Of a stretch of 64,000 bases of DNA, positions 44,400 to 55,373 are shown in pieces. The position numbers and the translations under genes were made by a program. The notes below the pieces were generated by a model. That model did no database searches. It saw only the letters and a list, made by a program, of their open reading frames with translations, and was not told where the DNA came from. How positions within the stretch are numbered: the stretch's first letter is position 1; the number at the start of each line of letters is the position of its first letter. The stretch is from Caldanaerobius polysaccharolyticus DSM 13641 (GTDB lineage: Bacteria > Bacillota > Thermoanaerobacteria > Thermoanaerobacterales > Caldanaerobiaceae), in NCBI RefSeq assembly GCF_000427425.1, contig NZ_KE386495.1, forward strand, positions 62,001 through 126,000. The letters run 5' to 3'.

Positions 44400-44642
44400 T
44401 TATCCAGCATATTCCAGTTGCTTTTTTATATGTTGAGGTACTAACTCGTAATGGTAAGTTGCTTCGCAGCATTGCATTCCCAATGGACAGTGACGTAAAG
44501 CTTGCCATTCGTTATCTCCAAAGGCGCAGAGAAAGTCATACCCGAAATTTCCAAAACAGGTTTGAGACAACTTCTCAGCCAGTTCATCTTTCATAAGGTC
44601 ATTCCACTTAATCCAGTAGAAAATGGGTAGCATCATATTCAT
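44400..44642 (-). CDS. Unknown Cys-containing small protein (copy 1)
   Basis: 80 residues, with four Cys: QTCFGNFGYDFLCAFGDNEW and LRHCPLGMQCCEATYHYELV. No family recognised. The last 45 residues recur in a decayed copy at 53671-53808. GGAGATGA precedes the ATG. Confidence 0.6.
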   Translation of the reverse strand: MNMMLPIFYWIKWNDLMKDELAEKLSQTCFGNFGYDFLCAFGDNEWQALRHCPLGMQCCEATYHYELVPQHIKKQLEYAG

Positions 44643-44652
44643 CTCCTTTCGG

Positions 44653-45978
44653 TTACTCGTTAAAGATTTTTTGGTTAATCAGCCTGTTGAGTTCGTGAGA
44701 AGGTGGTAATGCTCTAAAAACACCGCTCCAGAAACCGCTATCGTCACGCTTTTCAATATCCGGTTGAAGGTTGTTAGGATACTGCCAGCGTGCCACGTTG
44801 GACAAAATTTTCAAGTCTCCGGAGAGGTAACTTCTTTCGGACTTCTCCTTTTCTACGGAAGCCTGAACTCTCTTAACGAAGGTGTACCAATTGCTGGCAA
44901 GCTCTTGGCCTCTCTTGAAGAACTCTTCCATCTCCATCTGCGTGTATGTGGCACTGTCACGTTTTCGGGTGGGCGTAGAAACCTTATCGACTGTGGCATC
45001 ATCCAAAGTATCTACGGTCATCAGCATGGAGAGAATATCGGTTAGCTGTTTAGCAATCCTTTCCTTTGCGGTGGAGGTGAGTTGGTCACGATAGCTGAGA
45101 GCGTTTGGTAATTCCTTCAACCATTGGCTTAACCGTCCTTGCAAATCTTTTGCTTGCAGCGTTACTGCGCGATACATACTTGACGGGTAGGGTTCGTAAT
45201 GTTCCTTATTGTCCTTAGACAGTCTTGCAAAATCATCAGGAGTAAACGGTGGACGTTTTATCCCGTAGGTATCTTCGAGGAAACGGCCGATGCGCTCCAA
45301 ATCGTAGCTTCCTTCTTCAACCTCTCGCTGCAAAGCGGTAGCTCGCCTGAAATTTTTCTGGACAACATCCTTCTTAACAGAATCTAAGAGTCCCTGAAGG
45401 ATTTCATCGTCTGAAAGGGCAAAGGATGTCCCTTTAACAACAGATTTCGCTACTTCGTAGTTACGGAGAACTACTTCCACGTAGCTTTCCAGAGAGTTTT
45501 TGCTGCCTCTCAATGCCTGCCATTGTTTTGCAACCTTGTCAACTTTCTTGCGGAATATCTCATCGGTTTCGTAACGCTTTCTTATCTCATTTCGCATATT
45601 TGACCCCTCCTTTTGAGATTTTGAAACAGTAACCGTGCTTGCGGTTTTAGTGATAAAATGTTGAGAGAGAAGGCGCATCAAATTGTCAATGCGTTCCACT
45701 GTTTGAGCTTCTTCTAAACTGCTTTTAACGTATTGAACGAAGGCATCTTCCTGCGGGAATTGGTTCAGTTGTTCCCGTGCTAGTTTTCGAGCGATTTCTA
45801 CCTCATTGGTGGTATTTTTCTTGATTGTGCGTTTCGCAAGCGGGTCAATAAACGACTTGCCAATCTGCTCTCCGTGTGGAGCGAAAAAGGCAGTCTCGCC
45901 TGTTACTGGATTAAATCGCTTAATTGCTGGGCCGAATTCGGTATTGACTTTTTCTTCGACCCAATCAACGAACGACAT
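44653..45978 (-). CDS. Large unknown protein of the mobile element
   Basis: 441 residues, mostly helical and charged, no membrane segment. N-terminal FVDWVEEKVNTEFGPAIKRF and GEQIGKSFIDPLAKRT; the middle has RYETDEIFRKKVDKVAKQWQ and the C-terminus ALPPSHELNRLINQKIF. No recognised domain. An internal ATG (about residue 127, MRNEIRKRYE) follows AGGAGGGG, so a shorter product of about 315 residues could also be made. Possible structural or DNA-handling role. Confidence 0.65.
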   Translation of the reverse strand: MSFVDWVEEKVNTEFGPAIKRFNPVTGETAFFAPHGEQIGKSFIDPLAKRTIKKNTTNEVEIARKLAREQLNQFPQEDAFVQYVKSSLEEAQTVERIDNLMRLLSQHFITKTASTVTVSKSQKEGSNMRNEIRKRYETDEIFRKKVDKVAKQWQALRGSKNSLESYVEVVLRNYEVAKSVVKGTSFALSDDEILQGLLDSVKKDVVQKNFRRATALQREVEEGSYDLERIGRFLEDTYGIKRPPFTPDDFARLSKDNKEHYEPYPSSMYRAVTLQAKDLQGRLSQWLKELPNALSYRDQLTSTAKERIAKQLTDILSMLMTVDTLDDATVDKVSTPTRKRDSATYTQMEMEEFFKRGQELASNWYTFVKRVQASVEKEKSERSYLSGDLKILSNVARWQYPNNLQPDIEKRDDSGFWSGVFRALPPSHELNRLINQKIFNE

Positions 45979-46059
45979 CTTGAAAACACCTCCCTTGCAA
46001 TGAATGATTAGGCTGCTTTAATGGTAATCAGGAAACCGATACTTGAGGGAAATTCAAGA

Positions 46060-46146
46060 TTAGTTCGTTGAAACCTGCTGGGCAGTTGCTGCCGGTTCCG
46101 TTGAAACTGTCGTTTTGAGTATACCTATGAGGGATTGAAACTCCAT
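46060..46146 (-). CDS. 28-codon ORF overlapping the CRISPR repeat
   Basis: ATG at 46146 follows AGGAGGTG at a good distance and reads MEFQSLIGILKTTVSTEPAA then TAQQVSTN and TAA. The first 11 codons are the reverse complement of the CRISPR repeat. The excellent ribosome binding site belongs to the element's normal leader style, so translation is plausible. Whether the peptide matters, or the repeat simply landed behind a ribosome binding site, cannot be told. Confidence 0.4.
   Translation of the reverse strand: MEFQSLIGILKTTVSTEPAATAQQVSTN
46112..46141 (+). CRISPR. Solitary type I-B CRISPR repeat
   Basis: A 30-base unit starting GTTTTGAGTATACC and ending TATGAGGGATTGAAAC. The end includes the ATTGAAAC that becomes the 5' handle of I-B crRNAs. 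From memory it differs from the widespread Thermoanaerobacter/C. thermocellum repeat at about three positions near the front. There is no second full repeat; two partial echoes of the 3' end (CGTTGAAAC at 46066-46074 and 46099-46107) lie upstream at 33-34-base spacing. It sits between two minus-strand genes of the mobile element. Confidence 0.75.
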
Positions 46147-46204
46147 ATTACACCTCCTATTCCCATGCCGATTGGTTCGCTCTTGACGCTTGCTGTTACA
46201 GTAA

Positions 46205-46432
46205 TTACCTCTCTTTGTTATGTATGAGTTGCTTCAGTCGGTTCAGGAGAATGCCTACGTCGTCCCTGGAGTGGAGAAGCTGGCTGTGAATGCAGGAAAG
46301 GTCATAAACAAAAGAAGCTGGAGCTTCTTTCACAGCCACCACAGAGCAGGTTGTCTTTGTAGGTAGCGTTTGTTGATGCTCCAGATATAGGATGATGTCT
46401 CGTACTCTTTTGAATACTTCTCGTTTGGTCAT
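46205..46432 (-). CDS. Small helical protein, duplicated in the element (copy 2)
   Basis: 75 residues, clearly homologous to the 81-residue protein at 39144-39389 (MTKREVFKRVRDIILYLEHQ, SFVYDLSCIHSQLL, LLNRLKQLIHN), with a six-residue internal deletion. Homology continues past the stop into a broken start of the neighbouring coiled-coil gene, so a segment of two genes was duplicated. Confidence 0.6.
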   Translation of the reverse strand: MTKREVFKRVRDIILYLEHQQTLPTKTTCSVVAVKEAPASFVYDLSCIHSQLLHSRDDVGILLNRLKQLIHNKER

Positions 46433-46492
46433 AGAACCATCTCCTTCCTTTATAGGAAAATCTAACGTCTTATGTGTCGTAAATTATTGATA

Positions 46493-46523
46493 CAAAAATA
46501 AGAGGCTCCGATGAGCCTTTTTT
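46493..46523 (-). terminator. Short terminator hairpin
   Basis: AGGCTC (46503-46508) pairs with GAGCCT (46513-46518) around CGAT, flanked by A-run and T-run on either side, so it can work in both directions; it follows the stop of the gene at 46562 on the minus strand. Confidence 0.65.
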
Positions 46524-46561
46524 AACTGACAGGACTTTTTCGCATGAAAAGTTTTGCTGGC

Positions 46562-46810
46562 CTAGTCAGCGATAATCGTACTTACTCGTTCCAACGCAGC
46601 GTTGACAACGGCTCTCCACAAACTAAGCCGACTAGCTACATCATTGTAAAGTTCCAAGTTTGGTGGTTCTCCCAGCGTCCCCAATCCAGCGTTTATGAGT
46701 TCCAACTGAGCCTTTAGATAATGAAGATAACGGTAAGTGTCACCCAAGCGTTCTTCGCTGTCATTGCCCTTTTGGGTGGCAAACGCCAGCGTTATGGCTT
46801 CCTCATCCAA
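46562..46810 (-). CDS. Unknown small protein at the right part of the element
   Basis: 82 residues, acidic and helical: MDEEAITLAFATQKGNDSEE, then YRYLHYLKAQLELINAGLGT and LWRAVVNAALERVSTI. No family recognised and no second copy found. The start lacks a clear ribosome binding site, so the reading is less certain than its neighbours. Confidence 0.45.
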   Translation of the reverse strand: MDEEAITLAFATQKGNDSEERLGDTYRYLHYLKAQLELINAGLGTLGEPPNLELYNDVASRLSLWRAVVNAALERVSTIIAD

Positions 46811-47526
46811 TTGAAACTCAAACTCATCAATCTCATTTAAGGAGGACGGAAAACATCATGGCTTCCTCTATTGGCCGTTCCGCCTCTCATGTTTTTTCGG
46901 TGGCCATAATCTCACCTCCATTTAAGTTACTAAATGTCGTCAGTTGCCACTCCCGTCAAACCAGCCACCCTGCAACTCTCCTGTAAAGCGCAGCGTGCAC
47001 AGGTGCTGAATTTGCTGCTGTATTTCGAGCTGAGTTACAACGGGTATTTTTTCTGAACCGGCTCCAACAATTTTCCTTTGAAACCTTTCCAATAATAGAG
47101 TAACGAGCTGGTTTCAAAAGCTGACCTCTTCAGCGGTATCACCCCGGGTAGCTTTGTCACCCATGCCGAAATTTAAAGTTCTTCAGGTCGGTAAGGATAA
47201 TGCGGAAAACACCTTCATTGTGGAAGGATACAACTGAATCAATTGTATCGATTTCGTGCTGGAAGGTTGCCGCTCTACTCTGTCCTTGTAAGTCCAGTCT
47301 TCGGGATGGATAGGGTTTTCTAGCACCCTGTTCACTATGCTGCGCTATCTTTCCAAAGAGGTTTCTGTAATCTCAGTGGCCATCTGGCATCACCTCATTT
47401 CCAATTCCAATGGTACCAAGCGAGCGTGGAAAAGTAGTTTTGGGGAATTCTCACCATTGGCGGCAGAAAAAAGCAAGCTAGAAGTAGGCCCCAGGATAGC
47501 TGCTAAGATTTATACTACAAAAGGTA
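46811..47526. other. Gene-poor degenerate region at the element/stress-island border
   Basis: No convincing intact gene. The minus strand holds two starts with good ribosome binding sites (MATEKT at about 46900 and MATEITETSLER at about 47385), each closed quickly by a stop; the second continues in frame past the stop as RSIVNRVLENPIHPEDWTYK, so a broken gene is likely. AATGTCGTC at 46932 also occurs in the 44-bp element next to cas2, a possible hint of the right attachment site, but nine bases are weak evidence. Confidence 0.4.
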
Positions 47527-47557
47527 TTGACTTGGAGTTAACTCCAGCAAGTATACT
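47527..47557 (+). promoter_or_regulatory. MerR-type promoter 1 (19-bp spacer) with operator
   Basis: -35 TTGACT at 47527-47532 and -10 TATACT at 47552-47557, 19 bases apart. The spacer contains TGGAGTTAACTCCA (47533-47546), a perfect palindrome. The overlong spacer plus central palindrome is the hallmark of MerR-family activation. It reads into the broken aldo-keto reductase at 47591. Confidence 0.85.
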
Positions 47558-47590
47558 CTAATTGTAGGTAAAAACATAGGGGGGTTATCT

Positions 47591-48385
<795 letters not shown>

Positions 48386-48415
48386 TGCTAATGTGGATAA
48401 TGGGGGGAAAAGATA

Positions 48416-49558
48416 ATGCAATACAGCGATTTTGGGAAAACGGGTGTAAAAACTTCTATTCTGGGATTTGGTGCTATGAGGCTTCCTATCGTTGGGGAAG
48501 ATGTATCTCAGATCGATGAAGAAAAGGCAATAGAGATGATTAGATATGCCATCGAACATGGTGTAAATTATGTTGACACTGCATATCCATACCATCGGGG
48601 AAACAGTGAAAAATTAGTTGGGGAAGCGCTAAAGGATGGATACAGGAAAAAAGTTTTCCTTGCCACTAAATCTCCCGTATGGCAGGTAGAAAAGCACGAA
48701 GATTTTGACAGATTTCTGGATGAACAGCTGGAAAAACTCCAAACTGACCATGTGGACATGTACCTTATGCACGCTCTCAACAAAGAAAGATGGGAAAAAA
48801 TAAAAACTTTGAGGTTCTTCGAATTCTTTGAGAGAGCAAAAGCACGAGGAAAAATAAGATTTGCAGGATTTTCCTTCCATGACAAATACCCCACATTTAA
48901 AGAGATAGTGGATGGCTACGATGGATGGGATTTCTGTCAAATCCAACTAAATTACATGGATGTCAACTACCAGGCAGGAGTGAGAGGGTTAAAGTACGCT
49001 GCTTCCAAGGGACTTGGAGTAGTAATAATGGAACCATTGAAGGGTGGAAAACTAGCAAAACTTCCACAAAAAGTGCAAGATATTCTCAAAAGAAGTGGGA
49101 AAGACTGGTCTGCGGTGGAGTGGAGTTTCGGATGGCTTGGAAACTTTCCGGAGGTTTCTGTTATACTAAGTGGAATGAGCACTTTGGAACATGTGAAAGA
49201 GAATGTTGAAATCATGAAAAATGTAATCCCAAATAACTTGACTGAAGAGGACTTGAAACTGATCGAGGAGGCGAGAAAAACACTGGGATCTTTTGCAGTG
49301 ATAAACTGCACAGGATGTGGCTACTGCATGCCGTGTCCAAGCGGTGTGGATATTCCTGAAAATTTCAAACTGTATAATGAAACCGTCGTGTTTGGAAATT
49401 GGGAAGGTGGAAGAGGAATATACAAATGGTTTGAGGGGCAGAAGACATCTGCGTCTTTCTGCAAGGAGTGCGGTGAGTGCCTTAATAAATGTCCGCAAAG
49501 ATTGGAAATTCCTTCTCTTCTTAAAAAAGTTAACATGGAACTCACTGATGCAAAATGA
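48416..49558 (+). CDS. Aldo-keto reductase with C-terminal [4Fe-4S] domain
   Basis: 380 residues. AKR barrel with catalytic Asp and Tyr in NYVDTAYPYHRGNSE, Lys in KVFLATKSPVW and His in DMYLMHALNKERW. The C-terminal 90 residues hold two Cys groups, CTGCGYCMPCPSGVDIP and CKECGECLNKCPQ, for up to two iron-sulfur clusters. Such enzymes reduce carbonyls using ferredoxin-type electron flow or NADPH; substrate unknown. It begins 31 bases after the broken AKR with GGGGGGAAAAGATA before the ATG, so it is probably driven by the MerR-type promoter upstream. Confidence 0.9.
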   Translation: MQYSDFGKTGVKTSILGFGAMRLPIVGEDVSQIDEEKAIEMIRYAIEHGVNYVDTAYPYHRGNSEKLVGEALKDGYRKKVFLATKSPVWQVEKHEDFDRFLDEQLEKLQTDHVDMYLMHALNKERWEKIKTLRFFEFFERAKARGKIRFAGFSFHDKYPTFKEIVDGYDGWDFCQIQLNYMDVNYQAGVRGLKYAASKGLGVVIMEPLKGGKLAKLPQKVQDILKRSGKDWSAVEWSFGWLGNFPEVSVILSGMSTLEHVKENVEIMKNVIPNNLTEEDLKLIEEARKTLGSFAVINCTGCGYCMPCPSGVDIPENFKLYNETVVFGNWEGGRGIYKWFEGQKTSASFCKECGECLNKCPQRLEIPSLLKKVNMELTDAK

Positions 49559-49683
49559 GAAAAATCTTTTTGTTTATATCAGCTTAAGTGCGTTTTATTT
49601 GCTCGAGAGAAAAATTTTTAATTATAGTATTCGTTAATATGAATAAATGCCACAAAAAACTTGTGTTGGAGGTGTTACCCATA

Positions 49684-51773
<2,090 letters not shown>

Positions 51774-51814
51774 TGGGTAAATGAAAAACAGTGATTTTGA
51801 AAGGAGTGTAGGAA

Positions 51815-52345
51815 TTGCCGTATTCAAAGATTCTTATCGCTTATTTTTCTCGCAGAGGAAATATTTATGTAGGCGGCAGTATTTTAAATCTGCCGATTGG
51901 AAATACAGAGGTAATAGCGAAGAAGATACACGAACTTATTGGTGGTGATATGTTCGAAATTAAAACGGTAAAGCCATATCCGGAAGATTATACAGAAACA
52001 ATAGAAGTAGCAAAGGAAGAAAAAAGGCAGAATGCCAGGCCAGAACTTGCAAATAAGCTAGACGACATAAATTCTTACGATGTGATTTTCCTCGGCTACC
52101 CCAATTGGTGGGGAACGATGCCGATGGCTGTGTTTACATTTTTAGAGTCTTATGATTTCGCGGGGAAGGCCATTGTTCCATTTTGCACACATGAAGGCAG
52201 CGGAATGGGAAGCAGTGAGCGCGATATCAAGAAACTTTGCCCGAACGCAAAGGTACTGCCCGGTGTAGCCATTCGAGGAAGCAATGTTAACAGAGCAGAT
52301 AAAGATATTGCAGACTGGCTTAAGAGACTCGGTTTGATATCATAG
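51815..52345 (+). CDS. Flavodoxin
   Basis: 176 residues, TTG start with GAAAGGAGTG upstream. The FMN phosphate loop is extended: LIAYFSRRGNIYVGGSILNL then GNTEVIAKKIHELIGGDMFE; further FMN contact FLGYPNWWGTMPMAV and the HEGSGMGSSERDI segment. Such flavodoxins follow AKR genes in clostridia and reduce electrophiles or quinones. Last gene before the terminator at 52416. Confidence 0.9.
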   Translation: MPYSKILIAYFSRRGNIYVGGSILNLPIGNTEVIAKKIHELIGGDMFEIKTVKPYPEDYTETIEVAKEEKRQNARPELANKLDDINSYDVIFLGYPNWWGTMPMAVFTFLESYDFAGKAIVPFCTHEGSGMGSSERDIKKLCPNAKVLPGVAIRGSNVNRADKDIADWLKRLGLIS

Positions 52346-52415
52346 TATTTGCAACTTAAAATAGAAGAAGAGGCATAATATATAGGGCAAACTTGATTTA
52401 GAAGTTTCGTTTTTA

Positions 52416-52446
52416 AAAATAGTAGCACGGATAGTGCTACTATTTT
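52416..52446. terminator. Terminator closing the stress operon
   Basis: AAAATAGTAGCAC (52416-52428) pairs perfectly with GTGCTACTATTTT (52434-52446) around GGATA: a 13-bp stem with A and T ends, workable in both directions. Confidence 0.8.
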
Positions 52447-52453
52447 AAAACCC

Positions 52454-52484
52454 TTAACTTGGAGCTAACTCAAAGTATTAGATA
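52454..52484 (+). promoter_or_regulatory. MerR-type promoter 2 before the regulator gene
   Basis: -35 TTAACT (52454-52459), -10 TAGATA (52479-52484), 19-base spacer with TGGAGCTAACTCAA (52460-52473), a slightly imperfect copy of the operator. It lies before the merR-like gene, so autoregulation is likely. Confidence 0.7.
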
Positions 52485-52510
52485 ATATTGGACATTGGTG
52501 GTGAAACTAC

Positions 52511-52903
52511 ATGACGATTGCAGAAGTAAGCAAAAAATTTGGCCTTTCACCGGATACTCTCCGCTACTATGAGCGTATTGGCCTGATCCCCAGGGTAAAT
52601 CGCAACGAAAGCGGTATCCGGGATTATACGGAGGAATACTGTAAGTGGATTGAATTCATTAAATGTATGCGCAGCGCAGGTGTTCACGTTGCAACGCTGG
52701 TCGAGTATGTTACACTGCTCCAGCAAGGCGACAAAACTATAGAGGCCAGAAAACAAATTCTTATCGAGCAACGGGAGAAACTTCTTTCCCGCATTGAAGA
52801 AATGGAGAGAGCGCTGGAAAGGTTAAATTTTAAAATTGAAGAATATGAGACTAAACTTATTCCGGCAGAAAACAACTTAAAAAGATTGGTACACAACAGC
52901 TAG
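52511..52903 (+). CDS. MerR-family regulator, AdhR/NmlR-like
   Basis: 130 residues. N-terminal winged helix MTIAEVSKKFGLSPDTLRYY, ERIGLIPR; dimer coiled coil at residues 80-120. Cys44 and Cys52 are the only cysteines; Cys52 corresponds to the conserved Cys of the AdhR/NmlR group, which senses aldehydes and other thiol-reactive electrophiles. There is no metal-binding C-terminal motif. The three operators CTTGGAGYTAACTC in this window match the location and type of its target. Confidence 0.92.
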   Translation: MTIAEVSKKFGLSPDTLRYYERIGLIPRVNRNESGIRDYTEEYCKWIEFIKCMRSAGVHVATLVEYVTLLQQGDKTIEARKQILIEQREKLLSRIEEMERALERLNFKIEEYETKLIPAENNLKRLVHNS

Positions 52904-53082
52904 TCTATAAAAAGACGGGCTGTTGTGTGATGAGCTCAAACAGGGAGTACGAGTAGGCCCAAGGGTAGCGCCAAGGTTTGGGCCAACATTAGGCCAACTC
53001 TACTTGGGTTTGGGGCTTACGGGGTTTCGGTTACAATTGCATCTTTCTCCCGCTTCCCAACCCAGCGGTAGATTTTGGGTTT

Positions 53083-53289
53083 CTACCCCTTACCGCCTTC
53101 CTCCGTTATAGGCATGTTCCTGTCCTGAATCTCCCGGATGTAGTGCCGCACGGTTTCCTCACTCACTCCCAGTTCCTGGACTATGTCTTTGAAGACTATC
53201 CCGTCCTCGCCGCTCTGCTTAATGAGTTCCAGCACCTTGCCACGGGTAGAGGTATCCTCGACCCTCACCACAAATCCGGTGGTCGTCAT
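53083..53289 (-). CDS. Helix-turn-helix protein, probably the C-terminal part of a broken gene
   Basis: 68 residues in the open frame: VRVEDTSTRGKVLELIKQSG, then VFKDIVQELGVSEETVRHYI (helix-turn-helix). The same frame continues upstream of the ATG for about 45 codons (REPIRELGDRILYLRL-like, VTDRAIEVYVNPETFKMTTT) to a stop, so the ATG at 53289 is probably internal and the gene has lost its start. Belongs to the decayed mobile-element block. Confidence 0.5.
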   Translation of the reverse strand: MTTTGFVVRVEDTSTRGKVLELIKQSGEDGIVFKDIVQELGVSEETVRHYIREIQDRNMPITEEGGKG

Positions 53290-53475
53290 CTTGAAGGTTT
53301 CCGGGTTGACGTAAACCTCGATGGCTCTGTCTGTGACCCTCCCACGAGAATCGGTCAGCGGCGGGATGTCTCTACCGTCAAGCCGTAGGTAAAGAATGCG
53401 GTCGCCAAGCTCCCGAATCGGCTCTAACGTAGTTGAACAGGTTCACGGTCAGGTTCTTGTCACCCTTGATTTTAA
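53290..53475 (-). pseudogene. Decayed DUF5659-like remnant joined to the HTH gene
   Basis: The minus strand reads KGDKNLTVNLFNYVRA, matching GDKNLTVNLFEYVRA of the DUF5659 protein at 43325-43633, then a frameshift leads to IRELGDRILYLRLDGRDIPP, again similar to MRELGDRINYIKR. Beyond this the sequence differs from the first copy and runs into the HTH reading frame. One frameshift and no start: a broken gene. Confidence 0.6.
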
Positions 53476-53494
53476 ATTGGTTTTTCCTTCCGCG

Positions 53495-53548
53495 TATAAA
53501 AATAGTTGATGAAAAAAGTTTCTAGGTGCATAGAGACTTATAAACGTT
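53495..53548 (-). repeat. Repeated leader element, copy C
   Basis: Same 50-base element as copies A and B, here upstream of the DUF5659-like remnant in the same relative position as copy B. Confidence 0.65.
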
Positions 53549-53570
53549 AATACAACGATATTTTCACGTG

Positions 53571-53657
53571 CTAACTTGTGGTTTTGTTTTCTTTCAAGTA
53601 AATATAGCAGTTCATTACCACCGATAAAGTTACCAGCGACCAGACAACCCAGAATAT
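53571..53657 (-). pseudogene. 28-residue membrane peptide (copy 2), start codon changed to ATA
   Basis: Reads IFWVVWSLVTLSVVMNCYIY then LKENKTTS and TAG, colinear with the peptide at 43753-43839 and of identical length. An AAGGAGG lies 8 bases before the first codon, which is ATA instead of ATG. Either the gene is dead or a weak ATA or the GTG three codons earlier is used. Confidence 0.55.
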
Positions 53658-53670
53658 TCCTGGCACCTCC

Positions 53671-53808
53671 TTATCCGACATTCTCTAATTGTTTCTTGAT
53701 ACGGCGTGGTACTAGCTCGTAGTGGTAGGTTGCTTCAACGCACTGCATTCCCAACGGGCAGTGGCAGAGAGCTTGCCATTCGTTGTCACCAAAAGTGCAG
53801 AAAAAGTC
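53671..53808 (-). pseudogene. Fragment of the Cys-containing small protein (copy 2)
   Basis: DFFCTFGDNEWQALCHCPLG, then MQCVEATYHYELVPRRIKKQ and LENVG-stop match the last 45 residues of the protein at 44400-44642. The N-terminal 35 residues are missing at a sharp break near 53808. Same gene order as the first block. Confidence 0.7.
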
Positions 53809-53901
53809 TAGAAAGATCTTCTTTATAAAATGGCAAAGCAAAATACAACTATGTAATGCAAGCTATTATGTAAACCTATAGTCTATAGCCTTAAAGGGGT
53901 A

Positions 53902-53932
53902 TTGACTTGGAGCTAACTCCAGCATGTATACT
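53902..53932 (+). promoter_or_regulatory. MerR-type promoter 3 (19-bp spacer) with operator
   Basis: -35 TTGACT (53902-53907), -10 TATACT (53927-53932), 19-base spacer with TGGAGCTAACTCCA (53908-53921). Identical design to promoter 1; drives the aldo-keto reductase at 53982. Confidence 0.88.
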
Positions 53933-53981
53933 TTAATTGTGGAGTTAAAATAAACTATATTATTGGCAGGAGGGTCAAAGA

Positions 53982-54962
53982 ATGGAATATGTAAGATTAG
54001 GTAACACAGGGCTTGAGATATCTCGGATTTGCCTAGGGTGTATGAGTTTTGGAGACCCTAATGTATGGCATCATAAATGGGTACTTAATGAGGAAGAGAG
54101 TCGATCTATTATTAAAAGAGCTCTTGAGCTTGGAATTAACTTCTTTGATACGGCTAACGTATACTCGCTTGGGATAAGCGAAGAGATTCTAGGACGTGCA
54201 ATAAAGGACTTTGCAAACCGCGATGAGGTTGTTATTGCCACAAAGGTATGGGGCAAAATGTTTGATGGGCCTAATGGTGGAGGCCTTTCCAGGAAGGCAA
54301 TTATGAGGGAGATCGACAATAGCTTGAGACGCTTGGGAATGGATTATGTTGATCTGTATATTATTCATCGCTGGGATTACAATACTCCAATTGAAGAAAC
54401 GATGGAAGCATTGCATGATATTGTAAAGGCAGGAAAAGTCAGATATATAGGTGCCTCTGCGATGTATGCGTGGCAATTCCAAAAGGCGCTTTACACGGCA
54501 GAAAAGAACGGCTGGACTCGTTTTGTAAGCATGCAAAATCACTATAATCTCATTTACCGTGAAGAGGAAAGAGAAATGTTGCCGTTGTGCAAAGCTGAAA
54601 AGATAGCCGTCACACCGTATAGTCCACTGGCAGCAGGAAGGTTGTGCCGAGATTGGTCAGCGGAAACTAAACGTTATGAAACCGACCAAATTGCGAAATC
54701 CAAATATGACTCGACGTATGAAGTGGATAAGATTATAGTGGATCGGGTAAAGGAAGTGGCACAAAGACACGGAGTATCTCAGGCGCAGATTGCATTGGCT
54801 TGGTTATTGCAGAAAGAACCGGTGGTTGCTCCTATTATAGGTGCAACAAAGATTTCCCATGTAGAAGAAGCGGTGGCATCTTTAACGGTTTCTCTGAGCC
54901 CAGAGGAAGTTGCCTATTTGGAAGAGCCATATGTACCTCATCGAATTGTTGGGCCTATTTGA
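53982..54962 (+). CDS. Aldo-keto reductase, AKR11/YdhF-like
   Basis: 326 residues, intact. MEYVRLGNTGLEISRICLGC; Asp and Tyr in NFFDTANVYSLGISEEILGR; Lys in VVIATKVWGKMFDG; His in VDLYIIHRWDYNTP; AVTPYSPLAAGRLCRDW; coenzyme loop PIIGATKISHVEEA. NADPH-dependent aldehyde reductase by family. Directly under MerR-type promoter 3. Confidence 0.92.
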   Translation: MEYVRLGNTGLEISRICLGCMSFGDPNVWHHKWVLNEEESRSIIKRALELGINFFDTANVYSLGISEEILGRAIKDFANRDEVVIATKVWGKMFDGPNGGGLSRKAIMREIDNSLRRLGMDYVDLYIIHRWDYNTPIEETMEALHDIVKAGKVRYIGASAMYAWQFQKALYTAEKNGWTRFVSMQNHYNLIYREEEREMLPLCKAEKIAVTPYSPLAAGRLCRDWSAETKRYETDQIAKSKYDSTYEVDKIIVDRVKEVAQRHGVSQAQIALAWLLQKEPVVAPIIGATKISHVEEAVASLTVSLSPEEVAYLEEPYVPHRIVGPI

Positions 54963-55067
54963 TAAATCAGCAGCCATAGGCGCAGCAGATATTGAGCTGG
55001 CTCCAGAGGGACTAAGTGCTTTAAACGACGCATCCTCCTAGATAAATATTTTGAAAGGAGAGTAAAT

Positions 55068-55373
55068 ATGGCTAAACAAATCCTTGTCGCATATTTTACC
55101 TGGTCCGGAAACACGCGTAAAATTGCAAATCTAATTCACAAAGAGATTGGTAGAACTATTTGTGAGATACAACCTGCAGTGCCTTATCCCAATTCATACC
55201 GTGCGGTTGTGGAGCAAGCAAAGAAAGAAATACAGGCGGGTTATAAGCCTCCATTAAAATCAAAAATCGATTATATTGAATCATACGACACGATTTTTGT
55301 TGGTTCACCAAATTGGTAGTGATATCGCTAAGCTATGCCCTCAATCAATTTTAAAAATCTACACACGGCAACT
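55068..55373 (+). pseudogene. Flavodoxin, internally deleted
   Basis: Starts MAKQILVAYFTWSGNTRKIA, a normal flavodoxin with intact phosphate loop (TWSGNTRK), and runs to TIFVGSPNW then stops. In the next frame SDIAKLCPQSILKIYTRQLH resembles the flavodoxin C-terminal region, so about 60 residues between are missing. It lost the second FMN-binding loop and is presumably inactive. Located behind AKR gene 53982, mirroring the AKR-flavodoxin order at 50.9-52.3 kb. Confidence 0.75.

Noticed and set aside
52923-53111. 62-codon plus-strand ORF after the MerR gene
   Set aside because: It has a repetitive Gly/Pro/Leu translation with no domain and no ribosome binding site, and overlaps the minus-strand HTH reading.
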